From assembly GCA_037833965.1 (NCBI GenBank), contig AP031356.1, positions 17,196,501 to 17,260,500 of the forward strand: a stretch of DNA of 64,000 nt, in the 5' to 3' direction. Below are positions 12,836 through 25,000 of this stretch, in pieces (the stretch's first letter is position 1; each line of letters begins with the position of its first letter). This DNA is from Marchantia polymorpha subsp. ruderalis. Lineage: Eukaryota > Streptophyta > Marchantiopsida > Marchantiales > Marchantiaceae. Below the pieces are notes generated by a model, which was given only the letters and a program-made list of their open reading frames with translations, had not been told where the DNA came from and did no database searches. Made by a program: the position numbers and the translations under genes.

Positions 12836-14016
12836 AAGAAATCTGTAAATATATGAGCCGGATTATGGAAAACTTTCATGTCCGATTCTTAGGAGGGAAA
12901 TTTTATGAAAAAACCCATTCCCATCTCCTTCTTGCTAGACGTATAAGTAAAGAATCCACAAGGTTTATTTCATCAAACATGAAGATCAATCTTGGAAATA
13001 TATTTTTCCTTGCTTTTTTTCTCGTAGAGGTTTTGAAGTTTTTCAAAATAGAGAAATCACAACTGGAAATGATGCCATTCAAAAATAATTAGCTAAATTA
13101 AACTCACAGAATGTGATAAATCGTGCACACTTAGAATGCAAAGAGTGAGCTGATCAAAATCAACTGGAAATGAATGGGAAAATAGAAAAATTCAGCCAAG
13201 AAACGATCTTTTAGTTTGGGAAATCAAACTAGCTAAACATTTTATTCAAACATATATAAAACCAGAATGGATGGTTTTATCATTATTACCAGTGCTTACG
13301 CCGGAATTACGTCAAATTTTTGAACTAGGCGAAGGTGAATAAATAACATGAACTTTATAGAAGAGTTATTTATAAAACAATACTTTTCTTGACTTCTTAG
13401 CCCGAAATGGTTCTACTCGAGGAGGTTTAGTGGTTTGCCAAAAATGATTAGTTCAAGAGGCAGTTGATAATCGTATTTGAGGACAACCTAAGATAGAGAG
13501 TCATGATAGACAATTCAAATCTTTATTATTAAAAGCACAAGCAGAAGCTCGTTTACTTATGTTTATTCATAAAAGAGTTATCATCTTCAGCTACAGGAGA
13601 ACCTATTTCTGTGCCAAGTCAAGATATGCTTCTTGGACTTTATGTTTTGGCAATGGAAATTTATGGATATATATAATCCCTCAAAAAATTATGATGGTAG
13701 TTTGTTTTTCAAACACCGTGTTTTTAAAGTCAGGATATTGTTTTTTGAGCTCTTCATCAAAAACACATTATTTACATAGTGCTTTACGGCTTCGACGCCA
13801 AATAAATTTACGAGTAATAACATTACCATTTGAAATTCCATATAAAGCTTTTGAAAATTCTTTTTAACTGTGTGAACATTACCAACTTAGAAAAATAAAA
13901 ACCAAGAATAGACAGTACTTGTATTTGTACAACAGCTGAGCATATTTTTTAAAAAAATTGAAAAAGCTTTACAAGTTAGTTATAAAGCATCTCTAAAACA
14001 AAAAGCATATGTGTAA
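12836..14016 (+). pseudogene. rpoC1: Chloroplast rpoC1 fragment inserted in nuclear DNA
   Basis: Begins with a group II intron domain V-like hairpin (about 12852-12886, starting GAGCCGGATTATGG). It then enters the rpoC1 second exon: [48 protein letters not shown] and LARNGSTRGGLVVCQK can be read in shifting frames. RpoC1 is the beta' subunit of the plastid-encoded RNA polymerase. Around 13520 the reading jumps from the HDR...FKS region directly to AQAEARLLM, so roughly 130 codons including the catalytic metal-binding loop are missing. The end (TTAGHIL-like, YKASLKQKAYV) fades by about 14016. Multiple stops and frameshifts make it non-functional. It is a nuclear plastid insertion (NUPT), not a live gene. 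Confidence 0.85.
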
Positions 14017-14110
14017 ACGATTGAAAAAATTTGATATGAAGGAGCCATTATTTCAATGGATTAAAATCCTTGTTTATTCACGTTCATAATTACAAGTGGT
14101 TTTTTTTTAT

Positions 14111-14880
14111 TATGGCAGAACCAGTCAATTTAATATTTATTAATTTTTGGATCTAACTGTCAAAAAACAACGTAGAAGCAGATTGATAGCACATATTGAA
14201 ATTACATATAGCACAAATATCTAAGATCGATTAATAAAATGAGGGTTTCAAAAAGCTACTTTTGGGGCTATCCATTAGGTATTGATGATCTTTAACAGCA
14301 CTTTCTAAAATTTGGCTTATTGAAGATGCAGAATAATATGGTAAACTTTCAGAAATACACAATAATTATGGGAGTTTACACGCAGTAGGAAAATTGTATG
14401 CTAACTAAAAAAAACTTGGAATGCTTCAAGTGAATATTTAGATAAGGAAATGAATCCTGATTTACGAATAACAGATCCGTTTAACCAATTCATATGCTGT
14501 CTTTCTCAAGAGCTCGAGGAAGCACATCTCAAGTTCATCAATTAGTAGGTATGAGAGGATTAATGTGAGATCCTCAAGGTCAGATTCAAAGATTTACCAA
14601 TTCAAAGTAATTTTAGAGAAGGTTCATATCCAACAGCAATTCTTGCTATGGAGCACGAAAAGGATAAGTAGATCCTGCAATACGTACCTCGTGTGCCGGA
14701 TATGATATCCGGCATGATATATAATGATTCGAGTAAGATATCTGGGATATCTTACTCGAAGATTTGTTGAAGTAGTTCAACATATTGTTGTGTGAAAAGT
14801 AGATTGTGGTACTCTTAATGGTATAAATGTCAATAATTTATACCGAAGAAAATTAATTTCGATAAACTTCCATATAGTCG
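14111..14880 (+). pseudogene. rpoC2: Chloroplast rpoC2 5' fragment inserted in nuclear DNA
   Basis: An ATG at 14111 starts MAEPVNLIF-like sequence, followed by SEYLDKEMNPDLRITDPF, LPIQSNFREG and VEVVQHIV-like parts, in the plastid gene order (rpoC1 then rpoC2, same strand). RpoC2 is the beta'' subunit of the plastid RNA polymerase. Only the N-terminal fifth is present, with stops and frameshifts. A 40-odd-bp foreign piece made of inverted local sequence interrupts it at about 14704-14745. Confidence 0.85.
14691..14762. repeat. Two adjacent hairpins inside the rpoC2 relic
   Basis: GCCGGATATGATATCCGGC is a 19-bp palindrome. About 25 bp further on, CGAGTAAGATATC and its reverse complement face each other across a 3-nt gap. 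In real rpoC2 the parts GCCGGATAT and CTTACTCGA are contiguous. Here the inserted piece consists of reverse complements of those same two segments. Confidence 0.75.
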
Positions 14881-14899
14881 AGATGAACATTACTATTTA

Positions 14900-14950
14900 C
14901 ATTTCTAATGCAAAACCGCGGATGAAATTCTAATTTCATACGGCTCCTCA
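14900..14950 (-). other. Group II intron domain V-like fragment
   Basis: Read on the minus strand, the segment GAGCCGTATGAAATTAG followed by AATTTCATCCGCGGTTTTG resembles plastid group II intron domain V (a GAGCCGTATG start, a paired arm, a CGGTT end). It is on the strand opposite to the rpoC relics, adding to the mosaic character of the insertion. I could not assign it to a particular plastid intron. Confidence 0.45.
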
Positions 14951-15542
14951 CTGTTTACTTGGATATAGAATACATATAGTTTTTACCAAGGAGATTCTCT
15001 GTGCTATGAAATAAAAGCTTTAATCTATCTGAATTTTTTTCAACTTTGGCTAGTGATAATTTGCAATATTTTTTTTAAATTTTTTATAAACTAAAATATA
15101 GAATTAATATAAGAGATGGTTGCGTTCTTTATAGTCATTTTAGCAATGGATATGCTTTTTTTTTTAAATATTCAAAGGAACCACAACTTAAATATCTCTC
15201 CTCATATTAAGTACTTCCTCTCATTGTAATTCATTTGAAACATTTTATGCTATTTTCATTTTGTTTTTTTTCTTATCTTTCACTCTTCCTTATTCAATAT
15301 ATATTATGTAATCAAAATATAAAATATTTATTTGATACTTTTTTTCTGTGAGGACTAGATCGCTACTCTGTTACCTGGAAAATATACCTTTTCATTTCTT
15401 GTATATAGCTTTCACCTTTTTAGAAAGAGTATGTGACTTGAAATTTTTACTGAAAATTACAATTGTTGTTTAATCTCACCCATATGACTATTTAGTTATT
15501 TATTATAAAAAAATTTAATTATTATTTTTTTTGGTAAGTACT

Positions 15543-15618
15543 TAAATGAATCAGACGTAGAGCTATAGATAAAACACTTAAGGCTAAAGGAAATTCATAA
15601 CTAATAGATTGAGCGAGA
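15543..15618 (-). pseudogene. ndhA: Chloroplast ndhA exon fragment, fused to atpA
   Basis: The minus strand reads AQSISYEFPLALSVLSIALR, which matches the conserved ndhA motif AQSISYEIPL...SISL. NdhA is a membrane subunit of the plastid NDH complex. Only about 25 codons are present. It follows the atpA relic directly and shares the strand, although the two are not neighbours in this way in typical plastid genomes. Confidence 0.7.
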
Positions 15619-16090
15619 GCAGAAGAGGCTTCTTTACCAATAGCTACTTAAACACATACTACATTTTGACCTTTTTGATTTAAATTAGCATCAATTGCTA
15701 CAGCTGTTTTTCCTGTTTGTCTGTCTCCAATGATTAATTGTCGCTGACCACGTCCAATTGGAATCATAGATTTAATAGCAATGATTCCTATTTGCATGGG
15801 ATCATAAACAGAACGTCGAGATACAATACCTGGAACTGGAGATTCAATTGATCTAAATTCAGGTGCTGGTACTTGACCTTTCCGTAAATCGCTTGAGCTA
15901 ATGCATTTACAACACGTCCTAAATAAGCATGATTAACCGGTATTTGAGCAATTTTACCTGTTGCTTTTACAGAGCTAACTTCTTGTATAAGAAATCCACA
16001 TTTTCTGATTCCAAATTTAAAGCAATTCCTGAAGCTTAAAATTCACTTATTGAATACAAATTCAACGCAGTTGCAATTTTGATATATTTT
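15619..16090 (-). pseudogene. atpA: Chloroplast atpA fragment inserted in nuclear DNA
   Basis: The minus strand encodes [39 protein letters not shown], then the P-loop region [20 protein letters not shown]. This is the alpha subunit of plastid ATP synthase, from roughly residue 110 to 200. An early frameshift in the beta-barrel part and a TAA after QNVVCV make it non-functional. It stands on the strand opposite to the rpoC1/rpoC2 relics, whereas in typical plastid genomes these genes share a strand, so the insertion is rearranged. Confidence 0.85.
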
Positions 16091-18427
16091 TTCAAATTTA
16101 AGTGAAAAGATTTTAGTTCGTCAAAATGTCGGAGTCTTTTCATATTTATAGTACTATCGGAGAAACGTTTTGTGTGGAGCTAACGTTTTAGTTATTATTA
16201 TCTTTCGTTGAAATGCTTGAGTTTGTGTTCTTATTCATTATGCGGTTATTAAAAAAGAGGGTTTTTTGGGGATAGTTGTAGAGATGTACTCTAAATTCCC
16301 TTCACAAGTAAAAAATTTAAATTAAAGACCAATATTTAGTGATGTTCTATATATCTATTAGTATTATAATATATAAATTTTGGAATATAAAAATATTGTA
16401 TGAATAAATTTGTTCAAATTTCAATTTTTATTTAAATTATATATTTTTAATAATATTTATTTATTTCAAAGTGATTCAGATTAGAAATAACTCATAATAT
16501 AGGAGTAAAACTATTATCATTTTTCAAACAAATGATCTCTATTTCGAGACCTTTGTAATCGGGGTCTTGGATATTTGGCCACAATCATCTGGATTCTTTC
16601 TACAAAGATGATATATTTTATAATATCATAGAATTTTAAATTAAATATAAATTCTTCATTAATAATAATTTTTTTACATATATATATATATTCTATACTT
16701 AAAAGCAACTAGTAAAAACAATCTTTGCATTGTTAAGATCGTCATCGGATATTTAGCCACGTCTTCTGGTTGTAAAGTTGAATTCTAACTTCTAAAATTT
16801 CATTTCTTGCAAATACTTTCCAAATCGACGTAACTGTAGTTGGGGAGCATTGCACGAGTCTAGTTTGTCCACGACGTGATAGGACACGCTGGACTGAAGA
16901 ATCGTCTGAGCTTTTGCCTCGCGATGTCACCTTTGAATTTTGAATTTCTTTACTTTACCGGGCTGAACCAAGTTCCGCTGCTGGAGCCGCTGCAGACCTT
17001 GCGTCGGGAACGAGATACAAATCTTTGCATGGGTTTAAGGAGCACGCAGAACCACGCGTGCGTGTTGAACACCAAGTCCTTGTACTGTCGCTTTCGAAGA
17101 GTTTCGTCTTCACAATCCGATGGCTCGAGAGCTCTGATTTGAGTTACGTTTGGTGACTGCATTCGACTGTTGCCACTTCGGCTGGTGAGATATGACGATT
17201 TCTTGAAAAACGAAATTTTCTAAAAGTTTGGGCGACATCTGAGGAAGGGCGGACTGCTCACCGCTAACACAGTCTTTAACCTCGACGTACAATTTAGATC
17301 TGTCTGATATAGTCTGAACTTAAATCGGAATCTTTCGTTCTAGATTGCCCCAAGAGCAGGAACAAATATCATGCAATACGTTGTTCTCGGTTATTTGATC
17401 TGGGGTACCATTTGCTGCAGACTCTTGAAAGGATACAACTGTAGTGCTGGCGATATGTTTATACCAGACGACTACCATCGTCATTCACTTACTTTTCTCC
17501 TCCACCTTTCCGAGGCAAGCGAGTTTTCTTTGTCACGTCAGTGTAATTGACTTCTGAAAGGCGTGTTTCTGTGCTGAATCGAAATGAATACCTTTCCGTG
17601 TTGATGCACACGGACCATCTTTTATCAGTATTCATGTTATAGTAAACATTTATGTTCTAAGAGGTTGCATTGTTTTACTAAATTGCAAGTACTTGTCGGA
17701 TGTCTTCGTTGAAGCATCATGCTTATGTACATTAAAAATTCATGGTGGATAGTATTATTCTTTAGATCTACTGGTTTAGCAGTACGTTGCACTACTGGAA
17801 GATCATTTCCAATACATTATGCAGATCCTGGAGGTGGAGCCCATTACCAAGTACTGTGCGTTGCTTTTTTACGAGGATCGTCTTCTACCGCTTCTGAGAG
17901 GGTAATGAGTCATACTTGAAACGACAGACTCTCTATGGCATATTTGTATGTGAAATAACGTCATGCATGATTATGATCAATTCACTCATCGGTATGTTGG
18001 TCCTGAGCTGAACCAGCCTAAATAATTGCCTTGGCAGTCTGACTGAAGAAGAGGGCAGGATAAATTTAAATTCAGGCCACTTTCGTGTGTATCCTTTGAC
18101 TCTTTGCAATCTGCAGCTACTTGGTAGCGCCTGTTTCTGGATTTCAGCCAAGGTTAGTAGTCCTCCATAAACGGGAATTCCAGTTTTCCCTCTAGTTTGT
18201 AACTATTAGTGTTTATGTATATGACATAATCATATCAATTAAGAAACACAGTGCTTTTTCTCTAAGCTAAATATAGGTGCATATTTTGAAACATAAAAGC
18301 AAAATGACTGATGCTGTTAAGTGGTCGCATTTTTTTCTTCAAGTTCGTGCATAGATTTCTTATTGGATTCCTCGTCGCAATCTCTCTTCACATAATTTTT
18401 GGACTAATGGATTGACTTGATAAATAG
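16091..18427. other. Spacer, no recognised gene
   Basis: 16.1-16.7 kb is AT-rich and close in composition to the adjoining plastid-derived DNA. From 16.75 kb composition becomes more balanced. Short frames at 16950-17162 (-) and 17719-17919 (+) have no recognisable domains. Confidence 0.4.
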
Positions 18428-20576
18428 CTACATGAGAATGAAGTTCCATCCGCCAAGACATTGAAATCGTTATTGAGGGAATGTGTGACGGGTGCCTCTT
18501 TCAAAAGGAAGGATATCATCGGAGCTGTAAGTGTACAGAGAGATATGGACAAACACGATTTTATTTGTATCGTGACAGTCACTTGAAAGCATTGTGCATA
18601 GCAGACTTTCTGTAGCAAAGTGTGAAGTCCGCTTCGGTATGTGTATGCATTTTATTGTAGCACCAAGAGTTGTGTTTAACATTTATAATGAAAATGACTT
18701 ATCTACCTCTTAACAGTTTCTAAAACTCTGAGCATTATGTGCCGTTGGACCTTTGCTTCTATACACTGTAATCTGGGTTTTCAGAGCTGAACAATTTTGC
18801 TGAATGATTTCAGTTCTGCATACTGGGCGCATTCAAAATGAAAAGTAGACGCGTAGATTTTTGTTCGTGTGCAACTACATGTAAATCTAATGCACACGGC
18901 CTTAGATAATGATTTTCTCAAGAGCTCACTTATTTTGGCTGACAACATGTGCTGTTCAAGAATCTGATTTGAAAATCTGCCTCGCTAGGAACGGCTCGTA
19001 CTGGAGGTAACCTATTAAACATCTACTTGTAGCTCCATTGAGACGTTTGTGAGGTTTAAGCTTTTTTTACTGAACATGGTTTGAGCAGAATATCGTAGTC
19101 TTCAGTTCTCGGCATGAGTCATCAGAAGAGTTGGTTACTGGCCGGAGTAGCATCCCAAAGAATATTCAGGCACAAGAATGAAACTCAAATTCTAAACCGA
19201 TTGAGGCTCATTAATGCTGGAAATATAAGCGGAAGATTCTGGAATTCTCCCCATGAATCTTCTCTGTAGATGTGTTTCTTGATGTTGAGTTTGATGTAAT
19301 ACCATATCGGATGTAGGCGATCAACTACGACATAACATGTGGACCAACAGTATATTCCCTACTGCAAATACTCCTCGTGAATCTCAGGTACAACATCCAA
19401 ATCTTTAGATTCCAAATTCCTGTCACAAGAACAAAGTAGAGAGAGTGGCCTATTCTTGCCAATTGAACAGTTCATGTATTTCTGTCACCTGAGCTCTTCA
19501 GAGAGTTACAGCCTTCTTGAATATTTCTCTGAAGCCATCCATTGCCCAGTGGTCTTAGTAGAAGAAGAACAAACTAGAAGAAAGAACCGCTAACTGAATT
19601 TCAGGAAGCTGTATATTCATCATTCGAACTGAGCATAAGACAGATCAGTTCCGCATGACCTTTTAGTAACTTGCCAGAATGGTTTCTTTTTGGCGCTATG
19701 ATGCTTCGAGCAAGTTTCATCAGTTGCTATCAAGATGCGCTAATCTGTCACCAACTTTAACTAGAAACGTAACGATTCTGGGAGACTTTATCACCTCGAA
19801 AGCGTGTGAATACCTACTGGACATCGTGTACGACTGCAGGAGCGTCCTGAAAACTCCAAAACCAATTGTAGCCGCAGCAGTACTGGTATGATCCTTGTGC
19901 AGAACTGTTTGGGTTTCCATTATAATTGCCTGTAGTGTCATTCATTTTTTAACAACTAGTTTCATTGAGTACTCCAATCCAGTCGTACATGAGCGAATAA
20001 TTGAATTTAGTATTGAGCGCAGCATAGCGTCAGTCTCCGTAGTAAGATCTGCTAGTATCGGGTCCCTGGAGTTCTTGAAGCAGGCCTCTGGTTTTATGTC
20101 AAAAATATATTAAAGTAGTTTTGCGCAGGCCGTTGGCTACATTGTGTGCGTGCCGCTGGAAGAAAACAACTTCCCTTTGCTTCATTGGTGTAAGTATACG
20201 GTCCTCACATAATTGTTTCCATAATTTGGCATTTTGTATGGGATTTCATGTATTTTTATTACAAACCAGAAACTCTTACCGAGTAAATGACCACATATGT
20301 CCAGAAATCCGGCCCACCAAGTCCAGAACTTTCACTTATAGCTATGAAATGTGTCTTATGTATTCGCAGTGACGAAGACCACGAATGCCCACGCGTCGCA
20401 TATCGAACGTGTTGTCAGTATCCTCCTGTCCTATGTTATGGATTGCCCTCCTGAGGAGTGTGGACAAAATGAGCAAGAAGAACTTTATAAATCAGCATCA
20501 TCAGCAAACAACACAGTATTCTTCATTGAAGAGGATGATCAGTATGAACTGTGCACAATGCAGGGTGTTGTCTGAG
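18428..20576 (+). CDS. Unidentified multi-exon gene or gene relic
   Basis: Several short open segments have plausible splice borders and compatible phases: 18428-18526 (TAG acceptor, GTAAGT donor; ends RKDIIGA), 18579-18636 (CAG acceptor, GTATGT donor), 19678-19885 (CAG acceptor, GTATGA donor; 69 codons, TPKPIVAAAVL), 20129-20189 (CAG acceptor, GTAAGT donor; GYIVCVPLEENNFPLLHW) and 20370-20576 (CAG acceptor; ERVVSILLSYVMDCPPEE, then a TGA). The last three join without breaking frame. The link between 18636 and 19678 is unsolved, with at least one exon missing from this model. The product looks like helical, HEAT-type repeat sequence, but I do not recognise the family. It may be a live gene or an old relic. 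Confidence 0.4.
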
Positions 20577-20605
20577 CGCCATCATATAAATATATGATGG
20601 CGCTC
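20574..20605. repeat. Perfect 15-bp inverted repeat
   Basis: Arms starting GAGCGCCATCATATA are perfect reverse complements with a 2-nt AA centre. It overlaps the TGA stop of the last exon above, so it would fold in the mRNA immediately at the stop codon. Confidence 0.85.
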
Positions 20606-20747
20606 CAAGCTTCATGTTTTAATTGCAGGATTAGGTTTGGAACTTCTGTGACAAGTTTTGGTGGTTTGGAATTCGATGAACAATATAATGTACATGAAGG
20701 ATAGACACATAATTGATTAAGTCTAACTTGGCAGAATTTAGGGCGAA

Positions 20748-21554
20748 TTGATACGCTGCAATGTGTCGAATTTCAGTTTTTATGTATGTTCATATATTGC
20801 GTGCACATTCCAATTAGACTCTTCAACAAGAAACTCGAAAATTCGTCTACATCGAGATCTTGGAAAATACAGGCTTCAATCTGGATACGTGACTAATCTG
20901 CGAGTTTCCACTCTATTCATAAGCCATCTCATATCTTCTTCAAGTGCAGACTATGTGGACATTATTGAATGGACACATAGTCTGCAACTAGACTATGATT
21001 ATCTGAACTTTTGTCATGCTCAGAGTTCAATTTCTAACCGCATTCAGTTGGATCCTATACATGACTACGTGGAGAATCATTCAAAGCGGCCATACGTCTA
21101 AACATGGTGCAAGCAGGCCTTGACTATCAAACGAGCTGACCATATCACTTTCCTGCAATTAAAGAAACTTTTTGAGAGCTTTCGCTCATTGCCATATGTA
21201 GCCTGTATTCATTACATACTAGGAGCTCCAAGTCTGTTGCCACTCTCATGTCCCCAAAAAGAAGAAAACCATGCGAGGGTGGAATACCAAATTTCAAATT
21301 TTTTTCCCTCATGAAGTATATTGGAGTGGGTGATAATCAAATGTTCAACTTCCTGAAAATTGTTGAATTACGGATCTTATAACTCCGAAAGGCATGTGCG
21401 CAGACTGAATATCAATCTAGAGCAACTAGATTCAAGGATTGATGACCTGACCTTCCTCAATTCTGATCTCTTCATAGCAAATAGAAAAGGAATGTCATAT
21501 CAAATGTTTAACCTGAAGATTCGTGTCATTATTGTTGGAGATATTTATTTGTGA
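20748..21554 (+). other. Coding-like segments in one frame, unidentified
   Basis: Three open stretches (20748-21101, 21120-21314, 21360-21554) lie in the same frame, separated only by stops. They encode leucine-rich helical sequence such as ADHITFLQLKKLFESFRSLP and LNINLEQLDSRIDDLTFL. This could be the downstream part of the gene at 18.4-20.6 kb with introns I failed to place, or a pseudogene. No family was recognised. Confidence 0.3.
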
Positions 21555-22074
21555 GTTTGTGTAGGGCATACTTAGTAAAGTAGGGTACTTTTGTTCGTTT
21601 TTAGGGCGATCTTCGGGTGAGAGAGAGACTGACCCGAAGATGATAGAAAGCTCAAATAAATGCTTATTTAAAAGAAGAACCTTGGCGGCTTGTGAGAGAG
21701 ACCGTGGCTACTGGGGGGTGCAGGAATTCTGCAAAACCGGGATAAATTCACATTCCACAACTCTTTTACAGTAAGTGCATTTTGCAGATTCACTATTTTG
21801 ACAATTACTACCATGAAGCTCGTTGTCATGAACTAACACAGCTGCTAGTTGAAGCAGCTGAAGAAAATAAGAGTGGATGAGTCGAAATCTCATATTGCCT
21901 ATAGTACGAAGAGGTGCAAAGTGGCCAAGAAAATTACTTTGAAATTTGGATTGTGTTTTGTACACTGAGATATTATATATCTTGCATATTATATATTTTG
22001 ATATTTTGTACATTGAGATATATGTTCTGCATATAGCTCTATGTTACAAATAAATGATTGAAGTCTTGTAATTA

Positions 22075-25000
22075 TGTAATGACAGACAAATACCAAAATG
22101 AAGCATAATGATACAGATCCGATCTCACGAGGACAGAAACAACCACAACAGTCATGATTTATCACAGATTAGCATTCTATTAAGGAGTTTTATTTCTTAA
22201 GCCAATGCTACTCCCAGCTACGGCCGAAGACCTGCGCATAACCACACTCACAACTTGAAACTTTTCCAATCAACACCTGCGGAAATCGCCTGCAATCCCG
22301 CACTCATATTTCAAGGGAAAAATTTCCCAGCATTGCATACATTCCAACTCACTCACCCGAATACCCGGCCTCGAACTTGCTTAAATTCCAAGGAGCACAC
22401 AGCTACTCAGAACATTCAAGATGTACATTCACCACTCCCAATGCGGTAGCTTCGACAAACAGTAGCGCACTGTACTCAATGCTAGGATCACACACCAGCG
22501 CACAAGCACGGTGGACACAGGTTTACAGTCAAGACAAGGCAAATGACAGAAAACCCCCCAAGGAAAGAGACTTGGATCCCTTTATTCACAATGGCAAGTC
22601 TGGAATCTCAACCGCCTGAGGCGAATCGGTCTTAGGGGCTGTGCCGTCCGATGTAGCGGTTATAGCGTCGTCTGAACTATTCTCTGCTCCTAGTCTACGC
22701 AAAATGTTTAAGATCTCTAACTCTACATTATGGCGCGTCTCATCGAATCCCTCCAAAAAGGTCTTAACTATCTCTACAATCCGCTTCTGTCATGCGGATC
22801 TGCTGGCCTTGGTGCTCATCAACCGTCGCTCGAGCGAATCTAATTTCAGCCACTTCACCGTTTGCAATCCCCACATCGCAAATCAGCGCAGGCACTTCTC
22901 TACACGCAATATCAACTCATCGGTTGTCTCGTCCCGTAGATGACGGTACGTCTCCTCGGACTTCTCCATTCTCCTTTGCCACTCTTGGGATCACATGTCC
23001 GCCTTCCCTATCTGCTCTTGTAACCGTTGGCGTTCTGATTCAACCTTTAATCTACATTCGACCGTCGAAGATTGGGCCGATTTGCAATCTGCCAACTTCT
23101 TGGCCCAATTCGTCAACACCTCTTCATGCTTTAGAACTTCCTCCGCCAGACTTGCTGATAGCTCCTCTGCGCGTTGGAATTCCTTGTCGCATTTACTCGC
23201 AATCTTCACCAGCTTACTTGAAAGTTCTTCTTCCGTCGTCTTCGACTCTACAATCTTTCCCCGAAGTTCTTCGGCGATACGAACTTCTTCGGCTCTTCGG
23301 GCCTCCACTTTAGCAAAATCTTTGACATGCATCTTCTCTCGCCTTTTTGCAGTGGTGATCAGCCGCTCCGATCGTTTGATTGCCGCATCATACGCTTCTC
23401 TGGATTTTTCCAATCTCGCGAGCAGATTCACTGTCATCTTCTGCCCATTCTCGTTAGAAATGCGAAGTCCACCGCAGGTTTCCTCCAACTCTGCACACCG
23501 TCCGGATTCCTTCGCTAAATTCAATTGCAGCACCTCGCACTAGATCTCTTTCTACCGAAGCTGGGCTTCTCGCTCCTTCAATGCCGCCTTCACTGCTGCA
23601 CACTCGGCTGTCAAGATTGCAGCTCGTTCTCGTGCCATCTTAGTCGCGGAATCCCACTTGCTCTTCACCGCTTCTGCTCTCTTAATCTGAGTCCTATTCC
23701 TCACCAATTCTACATAGAATCCTACCTCCTTGTACACAACATTCTTCTATCTCTTCCCGTCCAAGTACTTCATTAGTGGAACCACACTGTCCTGTAAGAA
23801 ATCAGGGAAGGTGACCTCTACCCCCTTCGATTCCTCCTCCGAAGTCTTCTTCTCTACTTCGGGTCTCACATCTTCCACAGGAGATGACGGCAATGTCACA
23901 TCAGCAGCATCTACCACCGTCCCTCCAACCTGCGCAACAACCTACTCGAGTATTTTTTCACTCATAGTGAGCTCCTTCACCAGTTCTTCGCTTGTCTTCG
24001 GTTGAGGTACTTCCTCACTCCCCACAGACCGTGTCTGCTCCGACGACAGAGAATTTGGACTTACCATCTCCGTTTCCTCCTTCAAAGGCTCCGCCGTTAC
24101 ATCTGCTAGAACTTCGATTAGTACCGCCGAAGTTCCTTAGATCATCACATGCTATGTCGACTCGCCAACTACGACTTCGGGTGAACTCACAATTGGGGCA
24201 ACTGTCTTCTTCACACTAGTATTTGATACTACGGTTACCATCCATCCTCGACTCGTCTTCCTCTTTGGTCTCGCGTGAGTTCTCGACTGCCTAATTACTT
24301 CTACCTCCGTTTCCGCTCTTCTGAGCCCTAGCGTCAAATCTTCCTCATCACCAGTCACCACCTTCTGCCTCTTCGCCAATCGCTGTTCTGACTTCTCGCA
24401 ATTTGGCAGAACATCCATCTGAACGGTCCTCGTGCTGTCTTCTGTGGTGGAATTGGAGGTCGACTAGTATTGTCTTCGGTCCCTTCATTGGACATCGCTG
24501 TCAAGATTTCTCGTTCCCTCAGAAATCGCTTCTCTTCCTCCCTCATAAGCAATCCCATGCCCCGATAGAAATTCACAAGGTAAGGGGTCAAATGATTGAC
24601 CAACGACCCCGTCCATCGGGAGCTCGCATTCACCCAAACAAGATCTTAAAAGACTCTTGCCTAGTGCACACTCTGTCCATTCAAGACTCGCTTGAAGAAC
24701 CCCACTTGCCTGGCCGTCACATACGTCGTGCGTTGCAGTCGCAAGATGTGCATAATTCCTAGTGCAATCGTCCGTCTCTTTGGATCCTTGTAATTGACGG
24801 CATTCCATCCATTCGTCCCCTGCCTCCCTGAACTGAAGAGTGGTCCATAAGAGAATTCTTCTATGCGCGTGAGTCCCACACTACTCTTCTCAAACAAGAG
24901 GTCCACGTCGCTACCTGCACACGGTCCCATCAACTTCGCCCAATGCTCAATCATCCACAGCGTGGGATTACCTCGGAGATCTTCACCCTCGGTCTTGTTC

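Noticed and set aside
13559..13867. 102-aa + frame as a possible gene
   Set aside because: It is an out-of-frame reading of the rpoC1 relic, which is recognisable in another frame.
22995..23543. 182-aa + frame
   Set aside because: It is the reverse of the coiled-coil region of unit A and has no support of its own.
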